Source: a bacterium
Lineage (GTDB): Bacteria; Elusimicrobiota; Elusimicrobia; Elusimicrobiales; UBA9959
Length of the DNA stretch: 20,213 bases
NCBI GenBank assembly: GCA_021812825.1
Contig: JAKAMO010000045.1
Coordinates: 1 to 20,213 of the forward strand
Direction: 5' to 3'
Positions 14,694 through 20,213 of the stretch are shown here, piece after piece (position 1 is the stretch's first letter; each line of letters starts with the position of its first letter). Under the pieces are notes generated by a model. The model was not told the DNA's origin. It did no database searches and worked only from the letters and a program-made list of their open reading frames with translations. A program made the translations under genes and the position numbers.

Positions 14694-16132
14694 AACGCCC
14701 GGATATTAACAGTCGCGATGGCCGTACCCGCCTCGGCGCGGCGGCAGGATACGGTACCCTTCTGTTCTTTGTTTCCGGATATCTCCTGTCCTTCCGCCCT
14801 TTCCAGGGGAGATGGCCGGAATATCTGTTCCTGACCGTCGCCGCCGCCGGAGCCGCTTATCTGGCCGTAAGTTCTTTAAGCCGCAGGAAGAGGAGTCCCG
14901 TGGCAGCCTGGCTGGCCTTCGCGATATTGCTGGTCTTCGGTTACGCGAAGTTCTATTGGTTAGTCCTGGACCCCGCTCCGGTGAAGCCGTTTTTCCCGGA
15001 ATGGTGGTCCTGGCGCCACTTTGAGATCCCTGCTACGCTCTTGGACGCGTTTTTGATGCAGACTCTCGGGTTCTCGGGGTTCTGCCTCGCGGTGTTCTTC
15101 TACGGACAGGGAGATGAGGGCTCCGGAGAGTCGCCGCGCGCCAGCTCCAGGCTGCCGGTATCCGCTCCGTGGCGTTATTTCGCGGGCCTCGCGGGCCTGC
15201 TCATGGTTTCGGTGTTCCTGATCTATCGGTTCAAGATCGGATTGATGGGAACGGTTTCGGCTCCGTTGCCGTTCCACCTGGCGGGGGCGATCTTCTTCCT
15301 CCATACGATGCTTTTGCCGATATTGATAGTCTGCTTCATATGTTTCAGCGAGGCCTCCCGGAAATATCTGTGGGCCAGGGCGGGAATGGGTCTGCTGTTG
15401 TTCTGGGCTGTGGCCGACGTTATCTTAAGGAGCAGCAGGGCCAGTCTGATGCTGGTCCCGCTGCTTCTCCTGTTCCTGGCGGTCAGCGGGGGGATAAGGA
15501 TACGGAAGCTGGAGGCGGCAGCGGGAGGCAGTATCGCTCTCCTGGCTATAGTCCTGTCGCCGCTTATCTGGAGTTACAGGGTCTTAAGGCTTTCCGGTTA
15601 CGATCCTTTCCCGGCGTTGAAGTCCGCGCTCTTCGCATTTTCTCCTGGTATCGGAGATTTCCTCAAGGCCTTCAGTTTTATCTTTTTCCGCATTCCCGGA
15701 ATAGAGATCTCCGTGATCGTCTCGGGTTTTAAGGTTAAAGCGCTCGGAAGCGCGGCGTTCCCCGTGCTGTTCTCTGAAAAGGGTTATTCCTGGTATCTGG
15801 GCCATTTCGCGTTCGGTTTGCCTTTCGACGCTCCGAACGGTTTTGCCACTCCGTTCATAGCCCAGTGGTATATGGCTTGGGGGTATCCGGGAATATTCCT
15901 GGCCGGAGTGGCGGCCGGGGTTTCCGCTGTTTTCATATGGGACCGGTTGGCCGCAGCCAGCTCTCCCGTCGTTCCTATAGTGCGTACCTTTTTCCTGTTG
16001 TTGATGTTCTGGGCGCTTACCGAGGGAGTATCCCCGACTCTCTTCAAGCAACTGTTCGTTTGCGCGATCGTGTTCCTTTTGCTGGAGCTGTTCGCTTTGA
16101 ATCTTAGCCGCAGAACGGAAACCGGACCATGA
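14690..16132 (+). CDS. Wzy-like O-antigen/oligosaccharide repeat-unit polymerase
   Basis: Encodes a 480-residue protein with roughly 10-12 hydrophobic segments spread along its length. The family is fast-evolving. The assignment rests on topology, on the loop motif SSRASL after a central membrane segment, on the late loop AQWYMAWGYPGIFLAG (the Y-x-x-x-G-x-x-G motif seen in oligosaccharide repeat-unit polymerases), and on its position beside a Wzx-like flippase and GTs. The long periplasmic loop before the last helices (about residues 345-390) is a common Wzy feature. It would join flipped repeat units into the long chain on the periplasmic side. It starts in an ATGA overlap with the GT2 gene and ends in an ATGA overlap with the GT4-pilin fusion. 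A lipid A-core O-antigen ligase is possible but less likely from the motifs. Confidence 0.72.
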   Translation: MKRPDINSRDGRTRLGAAAGYGTLLFFVSGYLLSFRPFQGRWPEYLFLTVAAAGAAYLAVSSLSRRKRSPVAAWLAFAILLVFGYAKFYWLVLDPAPVKPFFPEWWSWRHFEIPATLLDAFLMQTLGFSGFCLAVFFYGQGDEGSGESPRASSRLPVSAPWRYFAGLAGLLMVSVFLIYRFKIGLMGTVSAPLPFHLAGAIFFLHTMLLPILIVCFICFSEASRKYLWARAGMGLLLFWAVADVILRSSRASLMLVPLLLLFLAVSGGIRIRKLEAAAGGSIALLAIVLSPLIWSYRVLRLSGYDPFPALKSALFAFSPGIGDFLKAFSFIFFRIPGIEISVIVSGFKVKALGSAAFPVLFSEKGYSWYLGHFAFGLPFDAPNGFATPFIAQWYMAWGYPGIFLAGVAAGVSAVFIWDRLAAASSPVVPIVRTFFLLLMFWALTEGVSPTLFKQLFVCAIVFLLLELFALNLSRRTETGP

Positions 16133-17883
16133 CACAGGACAAGAAGATACTCTTTCTGCTGCAGGATTTCCCCTATCCGCCTTCTAACGGCATAAACCGC
16201 AAGGTTTATAGCCTGCTTTCTTCCCTGGCGGTCCGGGGCTGGCGTTGCGATGTCCTGTGTTTCGGCGGGACGGATGCCGAGGCGCGTATCCCCGCTTTCG
16301 AAGCGGCGCTTCCCGGGGTCAGGGTTCTGGCCGTTGTTCCTCCCGTATGCGGCGCGGCCGGCGTTCTGCGGCGTCTTCTCAGCCTGCTTAGAGGACTGCC
16401 GCCTTCCCTTGGTACCTATAATTCAGAGCGGTTCCGCCAGGTCCTCCGGGAGGCGGCGAAAACCGGGAAATACAAAGCGGCGCATTATGACGTGATCAAC
16501 ATGGCGCAATATCTGCCGTGGGGGCCCCGCGTGCCGTCCGTGCTCTCCTCCAACGACGCCATCTCGAGATTCTATCAGGGTATGATAACGGAAAGCTCCG
16601 GCTTTCTGCGGCGTTCGTATCTGAGGCTCTCGATGTCCAGGATAGTCCGATTCGAGAAGAACGTCTATCCGCTGTTCGATAGGGTCCATGTAGTTTCGCG
16701 CGAAGATGCCGCTTACCTGAAAAGGATTTCTCCCGGCCTCCGGATCGAAGTCATTCCGCTTGGAGCGGAGATAGGTTCCTCGGACGTAGCAACTCCGTGC
16801 GTAGTGAAAAAAGGCGGGCCGGTCAGGGTGGTCTTTACAGGCAATCTGGATATCCCGGGCATTGCCAACGGCCTTTTCGAGTTCCTTGAGCATGACTATC
16901 CGGGTCTCATTGCCAGGGCGCCGACTTTTGAATTCCATGTGCTGGGTCCCAGAGCTTCCGCGGCGGACGAACAGAGGATCAGGGGATTTCCCAGATTGAA
17001 GTACTTCAAATGGGTCGAGGATTATCACAAATTCCTCGAGGAGGCGGACATTCTGCTTTCCCTGGACAAGTCCGGCACAGGCATCAAGACGCGGGTCCTT
17101 GACGCGCTGGCGCTTGGAAAGACGGTAGTCGGTACCAGCGTGGCTTTCGGCGGGATCGCGGTGGAGAACGGGAAGCATTGTCTGGTCTGCAATGGGTCGC
17201 GTCAGGTCGCCGAAGCGCTCGAACGCCTGCTCCTCGAACCGGCCTTGCGGGAAACCATTGGGCTCGCTGCCCATGAATTGATGCGTACGAAGTATTCCCT
17301 GGCCGTGGTGGGAGACGAGTGGGATAAGTTGTATAAGAGCCTGTCAGCCGCGGCTTCACAGGGGGAAGGGGAGGGGGAAAGATCCGGCTTTCCCGCCGGT
17401 TCGGCCGTAGCCGGACCTCAAGGTCCCTTTGCACTTGTCCGGTTCCTGGCCGTAGCGGTCGTTCTGGGTTTCCTGACCTCGGTGGCCTTTCCGTACTACT
17501 TCAAGGCAGTGGAGAAGGCGCTGGCGCGCGACGCGTTCTATCAGGGTGAGATCGTTAACGAGGCCTACTTGAAATACAAGGCAACGCACCATAAACGGCT
17601 CTACGGTACTTTATCCGACGCGACCAATACCGAAACTTGTGATCTGAACGGTTCGTCCATCTGCATTTTGATACATGGCGGATATTTGCAGCGCCGGGCT
17701 TGGAGCGCGCTCCCGTACACCTATTCCGTGGAGAAGTCCTGCCCTAAGAGAACTACAGCCTGCGTACGCAGAATTTCCGGTACCGGGGTCTACGCTTACT
17801 GGGGATATGATTACAACTCTTCCGGGAATTCCGTCCCTGTGGGGAACGCCCCGACGTTCACAAGCGGGACCCGGGGGAAGTAA
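16129..17883 (+). CDS. Glycosyltransferase (GT4-like) fused to a degenerate type IV pilin-like C-terminal domain
   Basis: Encodes a 584-residue protein in one uninterrupted frame. Residues 1-405 form a GT-B transferase: FLLQDFPYPPSNGIN (acceptor side), VRVVFTGNLDIPG, then SGTGIKTRVLDALALGK (315-331) in the donor loop. A low-complexity linker (about 406-433, QGEGEGER then Pro/Gly/Ala) follows. Residues 434-464 align gaplessly with the type IV pilin N-terminal helix: F434 at the place of pilin Phe+1, a hydrophobic run containing VVLGFL, then FPYYFKAVEKA against the pilin pattern P-x-Y-x-KAVEKA. The remaining 120 residues look like a pilin head, with four cysteines (504, 512, 538, 545). Pilin Gly-1 is Pro and Glu+5 is Arg, so prepilin-peptidase cleavage is unlikely. 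Expected topology is GT in the cytosol, one membrane span, head in the periplasm. No in-phase start codon lies in the linker, arguing against two separate proteins. It overlaps the wzy-like stop by 4 bases. Confidence 0.85.
   Translation: MTQDKKILFLLQDFPYPPSNGINRKVYSLLSSLAVRGWRCDVLCFGGTDAEARIPAFEAALPGVRVLAVVPPVCGAAGVLRRLLSLLRGLPPSLGTYNSERFRQVLREAAKTGKYKAAHYDVINMAQYLPWGPRVPSVLSSNDAISRFYQGMITESSGFLRRSYLRLSMSRIVRFEKNVYPLFDRVHVVSREDAAYLKRISPGLRIEVIPLGAEIGSSDVATPCVVKKGGPVRVVFTGNLDIPGIANGLFEFLEHDYPGLIARAPTFEFHVLGPRASAADEQRIRGFPRLKYFKWVEDYHKFLEEADILLSLDKSGTGIKTRVLDALALGKTVVGTSVAFGGIAVENGKHCLVCNGSRQVAEALERLLLEPALRETIGLAAHELMRTKYSLAVVGDEWDKLYKSLSAAASQGEGEGERSGFPAGSAVAGPQGPFALVRFLAVAVVLGFLTSVAFPYYFKAVEKALARDAFYQGEIVNEAYLKYKATHHKRLYGTLSDATNTETCDLNGSSICILIHGGYLQRRAWSALPYTYSVEKSCPKRTTACVRRISGTGVYAYWGYDYNSSGNSVPVGNAPTFTSGTRGK
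17361..17380 (+). repeat. Purine-only G-rich slippery tract in the GT-pilin linker
   Basis: A 20-base run of only G and A, with three G-runs of four or five, encodes the Gly-Glu part of the linker between the glycosyltransferase and pilin-like domains. It looks like a Shine-Dalgarno site, but no ATG, GTG or TTG in phase follows within range. It may be a slippage-prone fusion scar. Confidence 0.4.
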
Positions 17884-17961
17884 TTGAGTGTTCCGGCCGT
17901 TAAGATTTTGTTATTATTACATTAGTGCGGCCGCTGGGCCGGATGCTTTTATGGTCTTGTG
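17884..17961 (+). promoter_or_regulatory. AT-richer intergenic gap, possible operon boundary
   Basis: This 78-base gap separates the GT-pilin gene from the amino-sugar cassette. Positions 17900-17925 are markedly AT-rich (TTATTATTACATTA) against a GC-rich background and contain a TATTAT at 17912-17917 that could be a -10 box. A TTGAGT lies too far upstream (22-base spacer) to be a good -35. TCCGGCC (17892-17898) and GGCCGGA (17937-17943) form an inverted repeat with a 38-base loop, followed by TTTT. Promoter, attenuator or weak terminator cannot be decided from sequence alone. Confidence 0.3.
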
Positions 17962-18861
17962 ATGTCTTTAACACCACGCATACTGATACTCGGCGGCGCG
18001 GGAACGCTGGGGCACAAGCTCTGGCAGGTCCTGCCTGCGCGCTTTCCTCACACGTTCGTTTCCATGCGGAAGAAACGTGATTTTTACGCGAAGACAGGAC
18101 TTTTTGACGTTCCGAACGTGATAGACGGCCTGGACCTCCGCGACTTCTCCGCTGTGGGGAAGATGCTGGATGAGCTGAGACCTTCCGTCATAGTGAACTG
18201 CGCGGGAGTGACGCTGCGCAGCAAAGAAGCGCTGGACAGGAACTCCGCCATCTCTATAAACGCGCTGCTGCCGCACCGGCTGGCCGAGTGGTGCTCCCGC
18301 AGCGGCTCTCGCCTGATACATTTCAGCACCGTTTGCGTCTACGACGGCAAAAAGGGCGGCTACACGGAGGAGGACCCCCCGGACGCCCGCGACCTCTACG
18401 GCATTACCAAGGCGCTCGGGGACGTGAACGCCCCTTTCGCGCTGACGCTGCGTTCCTCCTTCATAGGCCGCGAGATCTTCGCGGGCACGGAGCTCCTGGA
18501 GTGGTTCCTGGCACAGAAGGGGAATAAGATAAAGGGATTTCGCAGGGCCCTGTTCACGGGCCTGACCACCAACAGGCTGGCCGCCCTTGTGGGGGACCTG
18601 ATAGAGAAGCATCCGCTGCTCAACGGCCTTTACCATGTATCGAGCGAGATCGTTTCGAAGTACGACCTGCTGCTTATGATGAGAGAAGCCTATAAGCTGG
18701 ACGTGGAGATAGAGCCCGAGGAAGGCTTCGAGATGCGTCGCGACCTGAACGGCGATCGCTTCGCATCCGCCGCCGGATTCGTCTGCCCGACGTGGAAACA
18801 GCTGATGACCGAGATGGCGTCCGACCCGACGCCCTACGGAAGCTGGCGCAAGCGAGGATGA
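17962..18861 (+). CDS. RmlD-like SDR reductase, probable UDP-4-keto-amino-deoxysugar reductase (WbvR/FnlB role)
   Basis: Encodes a 299-residue reductase of the RmlD-like SDR group. ILILGGAGTLGHKL is the NAD(P)-binding motif, VNCAGVT follows strand 4, S122-T123 lies in the catalytic strand, and Y146-G-I-T-K150 is the Y-x-x-x-K motif. The Asp usually next to the Ser-Thr pair (STD) is Val124 here. RmlD-like proteins beside a CapE/WbvB-type dehydratase and a WecB-type 2-epimerase are the C4 reductases of UDP-L-QuiNAc (WbvB-WbvR-WbvD) or UDP-L-FucNAc (FnlA-B-C/CapE-F-G) synthesis. The protein lacks the C-terminal cupin of CapF/WbjC, which favours the WbvR-like variant and hence L-QuiNAc. I chose ATG 17962. 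A GTG immediately before it (17959) is possible, and the ribosome-binding site is weak. It begins after the 78-base gap and may be the first gene of a separate transcript. Confidence 0.75.
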   Translation: MSLTPRILILGGAGTLGHKLWQVLPARFPHTFVSMRKKRDFYAKTGLFDVPNVIDGLDLRDFSAVGKMLDELRPSVIVNCAGVTLRSKEALDRNSAISINALLPHRLAEWCSRSGSRLIHFSTVCVYDGKKGGYTEEDPPDARDLYGITKALGDVNAPFALTLRSSFIGREIFAGTELLEWFLAQKGNKIKGFRRALFTGLTTNRLAALVGDLIEKHPLLNGLYHVSSEIVSKYDLLLMMREAYKLDVEIEPEEGFEMRRDLNGDRFASAAGFVCPTWKQLMTEMASDPTPYGSWRKRG

Positions 18862-18862
18862 A

Positions 18863-19876
18863 ATGCCAAACCTTAAGAATAAGACCCTTCTGATAACCGG
18901 CGGCACCGGCTCCTTCGGCCACGAGCTGCTGGATACCATACTGGACAAGGATTTCCGGGAGGTGCGCATCTTCAGTCGCGACGAGCTGAAGCAGGAACAC
19001 ATGCGCATAAAGCTGGACAACCCGAAGGTCAAGTTCCACATCGGCGACGTGCGCGACCGCGACAGCGTGGACCAGGCGATGAAGGGCGTGGACCTGGTCT
19101 TCCACGCCGCCGCGCTCAAGCAGGTGCCCTCCTGCGAGTTCTTCCCGATGCAGGCGGTGATGACGAACATCGTCGGCAGCCATAACGTCGTTGAGTCCGC
19201 GATAGCCAACGGTGTCGAGAGCGTGGTCTGCCTGGGCACCGACAAGGCCGTCTATCCGGTGAACGCAATGGGCATGACGAAGGCCCTGATGGAGAAAGTC
19301 GCGCTGGCGGCCTGCCGCGGCCTGGACGCGAAGGATACAACCGTCTCCTGCGTCCGTTACGGCAACGTGATGTGCTCGCGCGGTTCCGTGATACCGCTCT
19401 TTATCAAACAGATAAAGGAGCGCAAGCCGATAACCGTCACGGACCAGGGCATGACGCGCTTCCTGCTGCCGCTGCCTGAGGCCATAAAGCTGGTGCTGTT
19501 CGCCTTCGACCACGCCAGGCAGGGGGACATCTTCATAAAGAAGGCCCCGGCCTGCACGGTGGGGGACCTGGCGCAGGCGCTGAAGGAGCTGTTCAAGTCA
19601 GAAGTGCCCGTGAAGACGATCGGCATCCGCCACGGCGAGAAGATCTTCGAGACGCTGCTGAACGCCGAGGAGATACGCCGCGCCGAGGACATGGGCGACT
19701 ATTTCAGGATCACGATGGACAGCCGCGACCTGAACTACAACAAGTATTTCACCGAAGGCGACAGGAAAGAGGCGCTGCTCGAGGACTATACCTCGCACAA
19801 CACCGAGCGCCTGAGCGTAAAGCAGGTGAAGGAGATGCTGCTGAAGCTCCCCGAAGTGAAGGCGGAGCTGAAATAG
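18863..19876 (+). CDS. UDP-GlcNAc 4,6-dehydratase/5(3)-epimerase, CapE/FnlA/WbvB family
   Basis: Encodes a 337-residue extended SDR that converts UDP-GlcNAc to 4-keto-6-deoxy-L-sugar nucleotides, the first step toward UDP-L-FucNAc or UDP-L-QuiNAc. LITGGTGSFG is the NAD(P) motif, HAAALKQVPSCEF is characteristic of this dehydratase group, GTDKAVYPVNAMGMTK covers the active site, and VRYGNVMCSRGSVIP is a signature strand. The Y-x-x-x-K tyrosine is Met136 with Lys140, which is normal in this subfamily (CapE carries M-x-x-x-K) rather than a defect. Length is usual. GAGG five bases before the ATG gives a good ribosome-binding site, one base after the previous stop. The inverting 5-epimerase-type dehydratase is preferred over PglF/WbpM-like enzymes because those have long membrane domains. 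Confidence 0.9.
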   Translation: MPNLKNKTLLITGGTGSFGHELLDTILDKDFREVRIFSRDELKQEHMRIKLDNPKVKFHIGDVRDRDSVDQAMKGVDLVFHAAALKQVPSCEFFPMQAVMTNIVGSHNVVESAIANGVESVVCLGTDKAVYPVNAMGMTKALMEKVALAACRGLDAKDTTVSCVRYGNVMCSRGSVIPLFIKQIKERKPITVTDQGMTRFLLPLPEAIKLVLFAFDHARQGDIFIKKAPACTVGDLAQALKELFKSEVPVKTIGIRHGEKIFETLLNAEEIRRAEDMGDYFRITMDSRDLNYNKYFTEGDRKEALLEDYTSHNTERLSVKQVKEMLLKLPEVKAELK

Positions 19877-19889
19877 ACCTGGAGAACCT

Positions 19890-20213
19890 ATGCCCCTTAA
19901 ACTGATGACCATCGTCGGGACCCGCCCCGAGATAATCAAGCTGAGCCGGGTGATGCACGAGGCCGAGAAGCACCTGAAGCACGTTATAGTGCACACAGGC
20001 CAGAACTACGACTACGAGCTCAACGAGATCTTCTTCAAGGAGCTGGGCATCCGCAAGCCGGACTATTTCCTGGATTCCGCCGGTAAGACGCTCGCCGAGA
20101 CCATCGGGAACATCATCGCCAAGGCCGATGCTGTGATGGAGAAGGAGGAACCTGACGCCATACTGCTCTACGGCGACACCAACAGCTGCCTCTCCGTGAT
20201 GCCCGCCAAACCT
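19890..20213 (+). CDS. UDP-N-acetylglucosamine 2-epimerase family (WecB/FnlC/WbvD-like), 3' end cut by window
   Basis: The first 108 codons of a non-hydrolysing UDP-HexNAc 2-epimerase are present. MTIVGTRPEIIKLS is the hallmark N-terminal motif, followed by HTGQNYDYELN and YGDTNSCLS. Full-length relatives have about 370 residues, so roughly 260 codons lie beyond the window. In this context it should perform the last step, C2 epimerisation to the UDP-N-acetyl-L-amino-6-deoxysugar, as do FnlC/CapG/WbvD. A plain WecB making UDP-ManNAc is possible, but the YDYELN variant and its position after the dehydratase and reductase favour the former. The gap to the previous gene is 13 bases with GGAGA just upstream of the ATG. 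Confidence 0.88.
   Translation, partial: MPLKLMTIVGTRPEIIKLSRVMHEAEKHLKHVIVHTGQNYDYELNEIFFKELGIRKPDYFLDSAGKTLAETIGNIIAKADAVMEKEEPDAILLYGDTNSCLSVMPAKP

Noticed and set aside
16129..17883. GT-pilin fusion being two genes with a missed internal start
   Set aside because: No ATG, GTG or TTG is in phase between the end of the transferase and the pilin helix, and no stop interrupts the frame. The first GTG after the linker lies inside the helix.
17892..17950. Rho-independent terminator from the TCCGGCC/GGCCGGA inverted repeat
   Set aside because: The stem is only seven pairs with a 38-base loop, and the T-run is short and offset, so I list it only as part of a possible regulatory gap.
18863..19876. 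Met136 in place of catalytic Tyr as a sign of an inactive CapE-like enzyme
   Set aside because: M-x-x-x-K is the normal form in the CapE/FnlA subfamily, so it supports the assignment.
1..20213. CRISPR arrays, insertion sequences, tRNA or rRNA genes, attachment sites
   Set aside because: No spaced direct repeats, transposase, terminal inverted repeats, tRNA cloverleaf or rRNA-like stretches were seen. Coding density is close to complete.

Overview
The window is a dense, one-direction surface-polysaccharide (O-antigen, capsule or exopolysaccharide) biosynthesis locus. It has about 17 clear genes, all on the + strand, most overlapping or spaced by only a few bases. Both ends are cut: the left edge lies inside a flavin reductase gene and the right edge inside a UDP-GlcNAc 2-epimerase gene. 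The DNA is GC-rich, with frequent ATA (Ile) and AGG (Arg) codons. The likely source is a Gram-negative bacterium. A pilin-type helix with the downstream pattern P-x-Y-x-KAVEKA is reminiscent of the many pilin-like proteins of Elusimicrobiota. That assignment is inference, since no rRNA or marker gene is present.

Layout. Positions 2-541: end of a ferredoxin-reductase-like flavoprotein. 644-1186: RmlC-type sugar 3,5-epimerase. 1170-3056: PglK/MsbA-type ABC flippase. 3046-9030: a block of decorating enzymes, comprising a GT2-DUF5672 fusion, a GT11-like enzyme, a DUF3431-like protein, a class I methyltransferase, a GT17 enzyme and a GT11 enzyme. 9030-12130: a GalE-like SDR, a GT2 and a GT4. 12170-16132: a Wzx-type flippase, a GT2 and a Wzy-type polymerase. 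16129-17883: a GT4 glycosyltransferase fused at its C terminus to a degenerate type IV pilin-like domain. After a 78-base AT-richer gap, 17962-20213 holds a three-gene nucleotide-sugar cassette (RmlD-like reductase, CapE/FnlA/WbvB-type dehydratase-epimerase, start of a WecB-type 2-epimerase) for a UDP-N-acetyl-L-6-deoxyhexosamine such as L-QuiNAc or L-FucNAc.

How it works together. The right-hand cassette supplies an L-amino-deoxysugar nucleotide, and the GalE-like and RmlC-like enzymes may supply other precursors. The GTs (three GT2, two GT4, two GT11-like, one GT17, plus DUF5672 and DUF3431-like domains) and the methyltransferase would build and decorate a lipid-linked repeat. A Wzx-type flippase and/or the ABC flippase would export it, and the Wzy-like protein would polymerise it. 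No initiating phosphoglycosyltransferase, Wzz, ligase or complete dTDP-rhamnose or GDP-fucose pathway is visible, so these must lie outside the window.

The most unusual element is the glycosyltransferase-pilin fusion. Its helix aligns without a gap to the type IV pilin N-terminal helix but has lost the prepilin-peptidase Gly(-1) and Glu(+5). This suggests a pilin fold recruited as a permanent membrane anchor and periplasmic module for a sugar-assembly enzyme. No stretch over 300 bases lacks a gene. I saw no rRNA, tRNA, CRISPR, insertion sequence or convincing riboswitch.
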